From Guillardia theta CCMP2712 (Eukaryota; Cryptophyceae; Pyrenomonadales; Geminigeraceae), in NCBI RefSeq assembly GCF_000315625.1, contig NW_005434622.1:138883-202882 (forward strand): a stretch of DNA of 64,000 nt, written 5' to 3'. Position 1 is the first letter of the stretch. Every line of letters starts with the position of its first letter. The position numbers and the translations under genes are program-made. The notes under the pieces were generated by a model. That model worked only from the letters and a program-made list of their open reading frames with translations. It was not told the DNA's origin and did no database searches. Shown one piece after another: positions 19,501 through 29,601 of the stretch.

Positions 19501-21047
19501 TCAGTTTCCTGCCTCTCTCCCTCCTCCCTCCTCCATCCCCATCCTCCTTTGCACCGCACCTGGCATTTTCTCAGCCCCCTCCTTCTCTTGCTCTTCGTCT
19601 GTGCTGTCGTCTCTGCGACTCTCCTGCTCTTCCTGCTTCTTCCTCCCTGAGGCCACGAGCGGGCCCAGAACGTCACGCTTCACCCGCAGGGCATCGATCT
19701 GATGCTGAGGGAACCTGGAAGAGAGAGAGTGAGGAGACGGGAGCGAAGCGAGAGGACAGGTACTTGAGGGACTGCAGGCTGGCGTCATCGAGGAATCTCA
19801 GGTCCTGCAGGCTCTCCACCCCCAGCTCCAAGACTTCGATGCGCTTGTCCTTGGGGATGCCGATGCTGGCGAGGAAGTTGTTGAGCTCGGCAGCTGCATC
19901 AACGGCAAGATAAGAAGATCTTTGTAGCGCACCTCCAGCTGAATCTCACCTGCAGTAGAAGGAGCCTCCTCAGCCTTCTTCGTCCCATCTTCTCTGCTGC
20001 GCGAGTCCTCCTTGACAACATTCTGCTGTTCTTCAGCTATCTCCCCCTCCTTCCGCTGCTGCAATAACGACAGCCGATCGTCTTCCTGTCTTTTGCTCTC
20101 CTCCTCCTGCTTGCGCTTCCGCTCCTCAAGCTTAGACATCCTTTCCAAAGTCTCCTCCTCCTCGGCCTGCTTGCGCTTCCGCTCCTCCTCCTCGGCCTGC
20201 TTGCGCTTCCGCTCCTCCTCCTCGGCCTGCTTGCGCTTCCGCTCCTCCTCCTCCGCCGCCTGCTTGCGCTTCCGCTCCTCCTCCTCCTCGGCCTGCTTGC
20301 GCTTCCGCTCCTCCTCCTCGGCCTGCTTGCGCTTCCGCTCCTCCTCCTCCTCGGCCTGCTTGCGCTTCCGCTCCTCCTCCTCGGCCTGCTTGCGCTTCCG
20401 CTCCTCCTCCTCCTCGGCCTGCTTGCGCTTCCGCTCCTCCTCCTGCGCCTGCTTCTTCTTTGTATCTTCGATTTCAGCTTGGTTCATTGCTTCTTGCTGC
20501 CTTTTTGCTTCCATTTCCTGATTCTTTATATCGTGTGTCAGATGCCCCACAATTGCACTCGAGGACATGTCTACCTTGAGCTCTTCTAGCTTTGATTTCT
20601 CTTCCTTCTCCTGCACAAATCTTCTCAGCCCCCCCCCCCCAACCCCCTCCCCCCCACTCTAGCCTCATCACCATCCTCCTTCGCGCTTGCATCTCAGCGA
20701 CAAGCTTCGCCGCTTCCTCCTTCGCCAGCCTGCGCATGGCTTCGGGATCCTACGACTCCATATGTCAGCAAGCAGTTACCTCCATCCTCCCTTGCCTTGA
20801 CTTCGGTCGTCGACGCTGTGTGCACGTCCTCCATTTGCGCTTCGCCACCGTCTGCCAACAACCTCAATATCTACCTCGACATCTACCTCGACATCTACCT
20901 CAACATCTACATCAGCATCTACCTCAATATCTACCTTAACATCTCCTACAAAGATGGGCCCTGCTTACCTGCGTGTGCCAAGGACACGAGGGTGACGAGG
21001 GCGATGCAGAGCAGCAGCTTAGACGTACTTCCCTGCATTCCTAACAT
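19501..21047 (-). CDS. Signal-peptide (?) coiled-coil protein with SAM-like domain
   Basis: Minus-strand gene ending at TGA 19501-19503. The main exon (about 19960-20615) encodes a long helix. Near residue 60 of that exon it becomes eight or more repeats of EEEERKRKQA-type units (genomic 20158-20440), then LEERKRKQEEESKRQEDDRL. After an intron (about 19893-19948) comes ELNNFLASIGIPKDKRIEVL plus ELGVESLQDLRFLDDASLQ (about 19760-19890). This matches a SAM (sterile alpha motif) domain and continues in the next exon as HQIDALRVKRDVLGPL. Upstream, ATG 20737 (MRRLAKEEAAKLVAEMQARR) begins another helical exon. A possible first exon at 21047 encodes a signal peptide (MLGMQGSTSKLLLCIALVTL). The junctions between the signal-peptide exon, the 20737 exon and the main exon do not all close in phase, so the N-terminus is provisional. 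Confidence 0.55.
20158..20440. repeat. 27/30-bp coding repeats (EEEERKRKQA)
   Basis: Head-to-tail 27- and 30-bp units within the coiled-coil exon. Length differences are exactly one codon (three or four E per unit), so the frame is preserved. Confidence 0.92.
20868..20946. repeat. 12-bp repeat (ATCTACCTCGAC-like)
   Basis: About six imperfect copies of a 12-bp unit. In minus-strand frame they read alternating D-V-E-V. They could be part of a coding exon of the SAM gene or lie in its first intron; the frame does not decide it. Confidence 0.75.
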
Positions 21048-21399
21048 GCTGCAATGAGCCTGGAATGAAAGTTATCTTCCGTGCGAAAGGGTTATGCCAT
21101 GTTGAAACATCAACATGTCTCAAGATAGAGAAGAGCGAGATGTTGTCATGTTCGGCGGATCGAGATGTGCCTCAGAGGTTTTGAGCATGTACATGAAATG
21201 AACATCTCTAGCAACTGATCTCGATCATCCTCTTGCTCCCCCCTTCGCCATCGCGGCTATCGTCTGAACCAACATGCCGTGCGGTCTTCGGCTCTTCTTC
21301 AGTTCGACTTCTGTCCTCATTTATAGCTCCCTCATCGGACAATCAGTCAAGTACATAACTCTTGACCACTTTTGTTTTTCCCGTTTCCTCATCGCGGAC

Positions 21400-21416
21400 A
21401 TATCTTACTGTTATTT

Positions 21417-21451
<35 letters not shown>

Positions 21452-21650
21452 CCTGTTACTCCTACTCCTGATCCCTCTGCTACCGCTCGTAATTCTCCTC
21501 CTGCTGCTCTTGCTGCTCGTGTTTCTGCTCCTCCTACTACCGCTCCTCCTGGCACCGTTTCTGCGCTGCTAGCGCTCCTGATGCTCCTGATGCTCCTGCT
21601 CCTCCTGCTCTTCCTGCTGCTCCTGCTCCTCCTCTCATACTAGGTGGTCA
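21400..21650. repeat. CTCCTG/GCTCCT low-complexity tract
   Basis: Imperfect hexanucleotide repeats give poly-Leu or Pro-Ala frames on the plus strand. These are by-products of the repeat. No gene is supported here. Confidence 0.85.
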
Positions 21651-22009
21651 TGAATCTACAAAATTCTTGCACAGTACAAATGGATGATGTCGTGGCATCC
21701 TTGTAAGGGAAGGGTAGGGTACTCAGACTACGGGTTATTTTGCAATAATAAGGGGGGATGAACCAAGAACACCCACCCCGAGGGTGGGTAGTACTTCTTG
21801 CAAGAGAGCCGTATGGAGCAGTGCAGATGTCGACGAGCTTGGCAAGTGAAGCAGCTCATGTCGAGCGAGGGGCTGGGGAGCTGCTACGACAGCAAGACAT
21901 GGCGCGCTCAACATGCCTGTGCGGACAGATAGGATGAAACGACCGGAGGGGCAGCTGCTCTCACGTAAAGTGAGACAGCAAGGGGCAGCTGCTCTCACTT
22001 AAAGTGAGA

Positions 22010-22595
22010 CAGCAAGGCCAACAAGCAGATCAACCTCATCCTGGTAGGTGACGCAGAGGCAAGGCAAGACGAGCGTGCTGAGAGCTCTGAGGTCAGAGAA
22101 GAACAAGGCGGACGAGATCGAGGTAGACAGGAGGACGATCGGGATAGACCTGCACGAGTGGAAGCCTGAGGACGCTGACGGGCTGACGTTTGACGTGATG
22201 GACTTCGGGGGGCAGCAGATCTACGCCAAGGCGAACCAGTACTTAGACGTACAAGAGAAGTGCAGAGGAAGGCGAGGAGAGTATGGAGGAGCTGAAGAAG
22301 ATGATCCCTACATGGCTGCGAGCTACACAAGCGCGAGTGCCGGACAGCACATCGATGTGCTGCTGCGGAGGACGATGAGATGATATCTTGCCGTTACGAA
22401 GGCGAGAGCTTCCGGGTGACTTGTCTTGAACAACAGGGGGTCAAGGAGCTGTCGCAATCTGTGTGCAAGACCGCGAAAGAGCTGACCGAATCCTGTCACA
22501 GTGCCAACAACTACCGCGGGGCTGTTCGACAACGCTCTCTCCGCATGGATCAGGATATTTTCAATGCCAAGTTCTTTCGTCCGCAGAAACCTTAA
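22010..22595 (+). pseudogene. Roc-type (ROCO) GTPase fragment, broken
   Basis: The frame before 22060 reads NKQINLILVGDAEA, a beta strand plus the start of a P-loop. The rest of the P-loop (GKTSVLRAL) is in the next frame, so the nucleotide-binding loop is interrupted by a one-base shift around 22060. Then come TIGIDLHEWKP (switch I-like Thr) and FDVMDFGGQQIYAKANQ (22190-22245), the DxGGQ G3 motif typical of Roc domains. After a second disruption the frame reads SFRVTCLEQQGVKELSQSVC plus KTAKELTES (22410-22490), which resembles the end of the Roc fold. No COR or kinase domain follows. 21950-22015 contains a 33-bp direct duplication (GGGGCAGCTGCTCTCAC...). It is a decayed copy of a ROCO-family gene. 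Confidence 0.6.
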
Positions 22596-22599
22596 CTAC

Positions 22600-24030
22600 C
22601 GTACAGCAGCCTGTGGCTCCGCAGCTCCTGGATGCTAAGAGGTGGCTCGTATTCTCAACCATCTTATGCATCGAGTTTCTGAGCAATATCTGGTGCGTTG
22701 GAAAGGAATTCTTCCGCAGAGGACGCCTGGGAACCTGTTTCTCATTTATCGCGTACACCTGCTCTTCGTCGGCTGCTTCAGAATCATGAACAGCATCGCG
22801 GACGTCAAGATGCTTCTGCTTCCCGATCCTCTGCACGGCGGCAGCGTCGTGTGTCTCTCAATCAGTTGTGGACCGTCGGATAGCAGGAGCAAGTAGAGCT
22901 GTAGTAGCCGAGTTTATTAGAAATCTAGATTAGTCGCATCGGGTCCTCCCCGGCCTATTCTAGTCTAAAGGGGTTCTCACGCTTGGCAGAGCGGCCACAG
23001 CAAATCAAGCTTGTGCGAACTTCTGCCTACCCTACCCTTGACTGATGAAGCTACACGTCGGAGTGTATAGACTCGTGACAAGCAGCCTGGCAGGATGAAC
23101 TTCCCAGGAAAGATGGGTTCCTCCTCCATCAAGGTTGTCTTCTTTGAGGGGTGGTTTATGGGTTCTCTTTGCTCGTGCAAGTAGAACACTACCCTGCCTC
23201 TCTTCGTACGGTTTCAAGCCGTGACCTCTGCTTCCCTCTTCGAAGCTACTAAGAGGATCATCGTCAGCAGAGCTAGTTGGTCCTGTTCCCCTTTGCGTGT
23301 ACACCACGCCTGTGTTGCATTTGCTTGTGTGTGAGAGACATTGGGAGAATATCGAGAGTGATAGTAGACCTCACTCCTCCTGTCACACCTCTTCCCTCTT
23401 AGTAAAGAAATCCAACTTAAGTTCTTGTTGAGCTGCTCTGAAGGCTTCCCTGAGAAGCTTCGGGGGGTGACAACCTACACAGCAGCAGAATCGCCCGAAG
23501 AAAATCAGTTGAACTTCGGAAACGACTCTGAGCAAATGTAGTGCAGTGTAATGAGCATTTCTTGTGATACTCTGTAGTGCATGCAGACACCCACAGGATC
23601 GCAATTTGAAATCTCGTTGTGCTGCTGTTGGAGAGGAGGAAGAGGACGACTGGATATTAGACCAAAACAAACCTGCCTCAAAACCAACTCCAGATAGGAG
23701 ACTTGGCATGTTCACTCTCCCCCTCCTCCCTTGTTCAAGCACTGCGGGGCTCCTCTAGCCAGCAGGAGATGGACATCACCTCTGAACAATGCAGATCAAG
23801 ATCAAAAGAGCACGGAAGGCTCAAGCTCAGAAAGAAAACTTCACAACGCGTCCGTTGCAAAAGAGACTAACAACAAACGCTGAAGAGAACACATACCCAA
23901 GCTAACCAAAGAACTTGGACAGGCTCCCGACCCAAAATCCTCTGCATACGTTGGCAAGCGCAGAAATGCGATGATCGAGGACCCAGCAACGAGATTGACC
24001 AAGTCTACGAGGACTGATGCAACATGGCAC
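22600..24030. other. No supported gene
   Basis: Short open frames on both strands (the largest 119 codons, 23383-23742 minus) show no domain, no consistent splice chain and no recognisable motif. The stretch lies between the Roc remnant and the repeated gene array. Confidence 0.4.
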
Positions 24031-24032
24031 CA

Positions 24033-24290
24033 ACTTTCATCATGTCAGGAAATCATACCACAGCTGCCATAGCAATTTGAATAACTCGAGCCCTAGATAA
24101 GCGACTTGGCATACGTGTGCTCCTCGAAGCTCAGGGACCCTCTCCAGCTGACAGGTGATGCCTGTTTTGCCGCCCTTGAGATCGCTCCCCGGCAGGCTGT
24201 TCTCGAGACAAGACCAGTCTCGGGACAAGGCCGACCAGCCATACATGTCCATCAAACAAGAAAATCGCGTTTCATGCAAGCTGCGTGAGC
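24033..24290. repeat. 258-bp block duplicated at 29205-29445
   Basis: Starts TTTCATCATGTCAGGAAATC in both places and runs nearly identically to the 3' flank of the repeated gene (unit A here, unit E there). It marks the outer edge of the duplicated unit. Confidence 0.85.
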
Positions 24291-24441
24291 ACATCATGAT
24301 GATGTGCGCTGCATCAAGACATACAGGAGCTGCTTGTCAGATTGCTGGGGTATCAGTTTCAAAGCCTCATCTCCTTCATTACTAACCTATCACTCTTCCT
24401 TCAAGTCGTCTACTCCTGCCAAGTCGCTTCTCTGCGTCTTG

Positions 24442-25363
24442 CTAAGTCTTGCAAGCGCGGGCCTTGCTTTCGAGGATCAGCTCGCCCAATGGTGCTATTT
24501 TGATATCGAAGACATCGAGATGCCTATTGAACTTGTTGCACACTTCTCTGAAGAATCGCTTTTCCACTTCGCTGGCGCGCTTGTCCAAGTACACGAAGTT
24601 CCCCAGTGGCCAACGGAAGATATCAGTCGGCAGGCTCTTGTAGAGATGTATAGTCGTAGTGAAATCAGCAGGCAGCTCCATATCCTCGTTGAGCCCCAGC
24701 CTTCTCCACATCTCACGGCGAAGATCTTGAGACTGCAACATCCTGTATATTCTCTCCATCGGCAGCGATTCTTTCTCCAGCCGATACCAGCCCTCTCGAG
24801 ACACGTTGGAAGCGTCAAACAGACGACTTATCTCCTCGTCGCTCAAGTTCACATTGCATGCTACTTGCTGGAACAGGTCTTGAAGTAGACATCTGATCGC
24901 AGAGGTACATCGGTTAGTAACCCCAAATCAAGCCCGGTGCAGTCATGTACCTTTGGGTAGGATACGAGAGTATATACTTGAAGTAGCTCTCTTCTTTCTC
25001 AAGTTCGTTTCGGAGCTGTCTCTCAAGGAACTGTTTTTCAATCTTGATTGAAGAAGCCAAATCCTTTTTCTGATCGTGCAGCTCAAGCTCTACCAGCTGC
25101 TTCTTCCTATCCTTCTGTAGTATCCAGAATGCAACTTCATAGGGCGCCAAGCTCTGGGTCCCCAGCATCTTCTGAGCTCGGGCGAGAAACGGGTCGGAAG
25201 GCTCTTTGGGGCTCTCAGGGTCTGCAGCCGTATCGCTTGAGCCTGTGGTCATCAAGCGATGCCGCAAGCTGCGAGGACGCGTCAGGGAGGCCATGGCGAC
25301 TTTCAGGAGATGCTGAGCAGCACTGTGACATGCTCTTATGGGGACGCCGCTTGCTACCAGCAT
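24442..25363 (-). CDS. Array family protein, unit A
   Basis: Two exons: 25363-24951 and 24892-24442, with a 58-nt intron (GTACAT...CAG) between. The roughly 290-residue product starts MLVASGVPIRACHSAAQHLL, followed by KVAMASLTRPRSLRHRLMTT. This is basic, Ser/Ala-rich and free of acidic residues for about 40 residues, like a mitochondrial presequence (inference). Then comes a Pro/Ser linker (DPESPKEPSDPFLARAQKML), a helix/coiled coil (AFWILQKDRKKQLVELELHD...) and YFKYILSYPTQR. Exon 2 encodes LSDEEISRLFDASNV, YRMLQSQDLRREMWRRLGLN, FVYLDKRASEVEKRFFREVC and LGELILESKARACKT. I do not recognise the family. The LSDEE segment resembles an EF-hand helix, but no calcium loop is present. Coil type 1 and exon-2 type 1 (see the mosaic finding). 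Confidence 0.7.
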
Positions 25364-25950
25364 AGTGTTCAAGTTCTGAATCCTACCAGGAGGTAAAGCC
25401 TTCGCGGTAGGGGTAGATGCAGGCGACCCGGTCACCGGGTGCGGTAGGTCCAGGGTGGTATGTTGAACGGCGTGGCTACAACGGTTGAAGTCAAACCAAT
25501 GCTCTTGTCCTGCATCTGTCATGCAACAATAAGTGTCTGACAGATGCCGGACACGAGCATAAGTCTGAGGTCTTGTCCGGCAGGGAGGGCAAAGTTGCCA
25601 GTAAACATTTTGTCCTGCATTTTCAATGAAAGAAGAAAAAAACTGTGAAAGGCAGGGCATGCTTATGGAAGGGTGCTCATAGCAGAAAACATATGCAGGA
25701 CAAACTAATTAGTCCAATACTTTCACTCAACTTTGGCACCTCTAATTTCTCCTACCCCCTTGCCCTGCACTGTCAAATCTTATATAGTAAATGTGTGGCC
25801 CCAATACCCGGGTTTAGATCTTTTAGAGGGCCCACGGTATGATATTCGATCATACTATCCCTGGACCTACCGCACCCGGTGACCGGGTCGCCTGCATCTA
25901 CCCCTACCGCGAAGGCTTTACCTCCTGGTAGGATTCAGAACTTGAACACT
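25364..25950. promoter_or_regulatory. Head-to-head spacer with inverted repeat flanks
   Basis: 25372-25455 and 25862-25942 are inverted copies of each other (GGTAGGATTCAGAACTTGAA next to each ATG, then TACCTCC, CCGCGAAGGC, CTACCCC, GGTGACCGGG). Units A and B are therefore divergently oriented around a unique core (25456-25860). The core must hold both promoters. It contains a block (GGCTACAACGGTTGAAGTCA to GTCATGCAACAATAA) also found at 28563-28625. Confidence 0.6.
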
Positions 25951-26908
25951 ATGCTGGTAGCAAGCGGCGTCCCCATAAGAGCATGTGCTGCTCAGCATCT
26001 CCTGAAAGTCGCCATGGCCTCCCTGACGCGTCCTCGCAGCTTGCGGCATCGCTCGATGACCACAGGCTCAAGCGATACGGCTGCAGACCCTGAGAGCCCC
26101 AAAGAGCCTTCCGACCCGTTTCTCGCCCGAGCTCAGAAGATGCTGGGGAGCAACAGCGAGAAAGTAACTGAAGTTGCATTCTGGATGCTACAGAAGCAGA
26201 CGGAGCTGGAGCTGGTAGAGACTCAGCTGCGCTATTACAAAGAAAACAACAATGTTCTTATGAAGAAGGCAAAGCAAGCTCATGAGCTGGAGCTTCGAAA
26301 CAAAATACAGAATGAAGAGAGCTACTTCAAGTATATACTCTCGTATCCTACCCAAAGGTACATGACTTCAACGGGCTTGATTTGGGGATACTAACCGATG
26401 TACCTCTGCGATCAGATGTCTACTTCAACACCTGTTCGATCGAGTGGCATTCAATGTGAACTTGAGCGACGAGGAGATAAGTCGTCTGTTTGACGCTTCC
26501 AACGTGCCTCGAGAGGGCTGGGGTCTTCTGGACTATGAAACACTGCCGATGGAGAGAATATACAGGATGTTGCAGTCTCAAGATCTTCGCCGTGAGATGT
26601 GGAGAAGGCTGGGGCTCAACGAGGATATGGAGCTGCCTGATTTCACTACGACCGGTCATTTGCACGGGAACCTGCCAGGTGATGAGTTCTTTTGGACACC
26701 GGGGAACTTCGTGTACTTGGACAAGAACGCCAGCGAAGTGGAAAAACGATTCTTCAGAGAAGTGTGCAACAAGTTCGACAGGTATCTCGATGTCTTCGAT
26801 ATCGACAGAGTACCATTGGGCGAGCTGATCCTCGAAAGCAAGGCCCGCGCTTGCAGTCAAGCCGCTCAGGATAGTGCAGCGGTGACCAGCAAGGCTGAGC
26901 CTGAGTAG
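25951..26908 (+). CDS. Array family protein, unit B
   Basis: Exons 25951-26357 and 26416-26908, intron 58 nt. The N-terminal 60 residues match unit A. The coil segment is the other version (SNSEKVTEVAFWMLQKQTEL then LVETQLRYYKENNNVLMKKA, type 2) and joins the common YFKYILSYPTQR. Exon 2 is also the alternative version: GWGLLDYETLPMERI, TTGHLHGNLPGDEFFW, CNKFDRYLDVFDIDRVPLG. It has a longer tail (ACSQAAQDSAAVTSKAEPE) ending at TAG 26906-26908. Units A, E and F stop earlier because an insertion of about 30 bp after the ARAC codons brings in a stop. Function unknown. Confidence 0.7.
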
Positions 26909-27027
26909 ACGACTTGAAGGAAGAGTGATAGGTTAGTAATGAAGGAGATGAGGCTTTGAAACTGACACCCCCGCAATCTGACAAGCACCTCCTGTAACAT
27001 CAACATGATGTGCTCACGCAGCTTGCT

Positions 27028-27376
27028 GGTCATCCTCGTTGCTGGGTCTTCGATCATCGCATTTCTCAGCTTGCCAACACATGCAGAGGAGTTTTGGTCG
27101 GGAGTCTGTCCAAGTGCTCTTTGGTTAGCTTGGGTATGTGTTCTGGATTATCCCCAAGAGTAGCCCAAGGATAGAGCTCGCTCCTCCTTGAGCTATCATA
27201 GTATCGTGATGATGTGCGCTGCGTCGAGACATTGACAAGCGAGGCCCGGCCCTAGAGAGCTTGCAGCGCTTGTGCGTGTCCCCCAAACTCAACTGATAAC
27301 TTCACCTCACTGCGCGCACGACCATCTCCCGCGCCATGCCAGCGATGTCGCTGTGGCCGCCGCCGAAGGGATGAGT
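27028..27376. repeat. 349-bp block duplicated at 33220-33569
   Basis: Near-identical copies in the same orientation relative to units B and F. At 33.2 kb the block runs on into the decayed retroelement; at 27.38 kb it is cut and joined to an inverted fragment of the array gene. It therefore carries the 3' end of the retroelement. Confidence 0.85.
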
Positions 27377-27377
27377 C

Positions 27378-27504
27378 CTCTTACGGGGACGCCGCTTGCT
27401 ACCGTAGTACCAGCATAGTCTTCAAGTCCTGAATCCTACCAGGAGGTAAAGCCTTCGCGGTAGGAGTAGGTGCAGGCGACCAGGTGCGGTAGGTCCAGGG
27501 TAGT
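27378..27504 (-). pseudogene. Array family fragment, unit H (5' flank and first codons only)
   Basis: Inverted piece containing the 5' flanking repeat (CCTCCTGGTAGGATTCAGGA) and the first dozen codons (MLV... ASGVPVR-type) of the array gene. An insertion sits inside the start region and everything downstream is missing. Confidence 0.75.
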
Positions 27505-27661
27505 CTTTGTTGAATCACGATTTGGATGCTAACGGTACTATAGTGTTATTGGCACATGGGAGCTAGGTAGGATTGTGTACGACACATTTACGGTAGCTGA
27601 CCCCGGCCCCAGGAGAAGGGTTTGGTCGCCTCTGGAACTTGAAGGTTACTAGGACAAGACA

Positions 27662-28560
27662 ATGCTGCCAGTGGTAGCAAGCGGCGTCCCCGTAAGAGCA
27701 TGTGCTGCTCAGCATCTCCTGAAAGTCGCCATGGCCTCCCGGACGCGTCCTCGCAGCTTGCGGCATCGCTCGATGACCACAGGCTCAAGCGATACGGCTG
27801 CACCCAGCTCTGCTACTGCCGACCCTCAGGGTCCTTTCTTCGATGAAGCACAGAAGCTGCTTGGAAGCCGGGACAAAGCATGCTATGACGTTGCATCCTG
27901 GAACAAAGTGTGCTATGAAGTTGCATTCTGGATGCTACAGAAAGAGACAGAGAACAACCACGTCGTGAGAAAAATGTGCGAAACCGTAGAGAAAAGCAAG
28001 CAGGCAAAAGAGAAAGTTGAGACAGAGCTGCGCGAACAACTGAAAGCGAGTCTCTCAGAACAGAACTCGCTCAAACATCAATTGTCGTTTCTGACTCAAA
28101 GGTGTTTGCGATCATGTTTGATGCTGTACTGACTGCTGATGAACGAGGTAGAAATCTTTTAGAAAAGCTGTTCAAGACAGTACGTGATATCGATTTCAAA
28201 GACAAGGAACTCTCAAAACTGTCCACAAAAGTGTTCATTGAGGCTCGTCGTTCCATGACAGGTATCAATCGTATTCTTGCAAAAGACAAAGAAATTCGCC
28301 GTGAGATTTGGCGACTCATGGATATTGATCAAAATCTAGAGTTGCCGGAATCAACTGTTCGTACCTGTAACAAGAACATGAAACCAGAATACAAATTTCT
28401 GTCTGAACAAATTCACAATTCTGAGGAGAAATGCGTGTACGTAGAGCGAGGATCAGACCCATCGAAGATACGATTTTACATGGAGATTTGCAAGAAGTTT
28501 GGCAAAACACTTGATATCTACGACTGGCCAGCAAGCAGGGCTCAAGGTGGTATGAGGTAA
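27662..28560 (+). CDS. Array family protein, diverged unit C
   Basis: ATG 27662 (MLPVVASGVPVRACAAQHLL). The presequence-like N-terminus (to about residue 55, SSDTAAPSSATADPQ) is almost identical to the other units. After that the protein diverges: FFDEAQKLLGSRDKACYDVA, a partial internal duplication (KACYDVASWNKVCYEVAFW), a different coil (ETENNHVVRKMCETVEKSKQ) and FLTQR. A 50-nt intron (28102-28151) sits at exactly the same codon as in the other units. Splicing gives QRNLLEKLFKTVRDIDFKDK, aligning with QRCLLQDLFQQVACNVNLSD of A/F. Conserved positions continue: KEIRREIWRLMDIDQNLELP and FYMEICKKFGKTLDIYDW. Its stop is TAA 28558-28560. Exon 2 is visibly richer in A and T than in the other units. 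This copy supports the intron and frame model for the whole family. Confidence 0.72.
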
Positions 28561-28562
28561 AC

Positions 28563-28625
28563 CGTGGCTACAATGGTTGAAGTCAAACCAATGCTAGCGT
28601 CCTGCATCTGTCATGCAACAATAAA
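28563..28625. repeat. 63-bp block shared with the A/B spacer
   Basis: The block CGTGGCTACAATGGTTGAAG... to ...CATGCAACAATAA closely matches 25470-25535 of the A/B spacer. There it precedes the genes; here it follows unit C. Confidence 0.75.
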
Positions 28626-28707
28626 GATCTAAACCCTAGCTAAAGCTTGAGTTTACCGGTGGTTCGTTCCATTGTAGCTACCTTTTTCATGTGCCAAGAT
28701 GGCCGGG

Positions 28708-28951
28708 TCGCCTGCATCTACCCCTACCGCGAAGGCTTTACCTCCCACCGGGGAACTTCGTGTACTTGGACAAGAACGCCAGCAAGGTGGAAAAGCGATT
28801 CTTCAGAGAAGTGTGCAACAAGTTCGACAGGTATCTCGATGTCTTCGATATCGACAGAGTACCATTGGGCGAGCTGATCCTCGAAAGCAAGGCCCGCGCT
28901 TGCAGTCAAGCTCAGGACAGTGCAGCCGTGACCAGCAAGAAGCCTGAGTAG
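28708..28951 (+). pseudogene. Array family deletion derivative, unit D
   Basis: 28708-28745 is the 5' flanking repeat of the family (GTCGCCTGCATCTACCCCTA ... TTTACCTCC). It is joined directly to the last third of exon 2 (GNFVYLDKNASKVEKRFFRE ... DFDIDRV-type tail ending KKPE) and the normal 3' flank. All of exon 1, the intron and the first half of exon 2 are gone. The retained part is type 2, closest to unit B. No start codon is likely to be used. Confidence 0.8.
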
Positions 28952-29074
28952 ACGACTTGAAGGAAGAGTGATAGGTTAGTAATGAAGGAGATGAGGCTTT
29001 GAAACTGACACCCCCGCAATCTGACAAGCACCTCCTGTAACATCAACATGATGTGCTCACGCAGCTTGCACTTC

Positions 29075-29200
29075 AATCCATAATTGATTGCCAGATCGTG
29101 CGCTGAGGGATAAACTGAGAAAGAAGTGCATCAACCGGGTGGCCTGGTACTCCAAGTGGAGTAGAGAAGCTGCAGTGGTGTGCCAACAAAGATCGCTTTC
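29075..29200. repeat. Retroelement fragment, copy of 34318-34436
   Basis: Begins TCCATAATTGATTGCCAGAT in both and runs about 120 bp with few differences. It is inserted between the 3' flank of unit D and that of unit E. Confidence 0.85.
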
Positions 29201-29601
29201 ATCATGTCAGGAAATCATACCACAGCTGCCATAGCAATTTGAATAACTCGAGCCCTAGATAAGCGACTTGGCATACGTGTGCTCCTCAAAGCTCAGGGAC
29301 CCTCTCCAGCTGACAAGTGATGCCTGTTTTGCCGCCCTTGAGATCGCTCCCCGGCAGGCTGTTCTCGAGACAAGACCAGTCTCGGGACAAGGCCGACCAG
29401 CCATACATGTCCATCAAACAAGAAAATCGCGTTTCATGCAAGCTGTCTGCATCAAGACATACAGGAGGTGCATGTCAGATTGTGGGGGTATCAGTTTCAA
29501 AGCCTCATCTCCTTCATTACTAACCTATCACTCTTCCTTCGAGTCGTCTACTCAGGCTTCTTGTCCTGAGCTTGACCGCCAAGTCGCTTCTCTGCGTCTT
29601 G

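Noticed and set aside
20012-20521. 169-codon plus-strand frame opposite the coiled-coil exon
   Set aside because: Antisense shadow of the E/R/K/Q repeats. Composition (S, A, C, L, R) follows from the repeat, and the SAM exons continue on the minus strand.
21362-21643. Pro/Ala-rich secreted-looking protein
   Set aside because: Only a CTCCTG repeat frame. Other frames are equally open, and there is no start context or neighbouring exon.
24480-24840. EF-hand in the array family (LSDEEISRLFD)
   Set aside because: The helix resembles an EF-hand helix, but no D-x-[DN]-x-[DN]-G loop follows in any unit.
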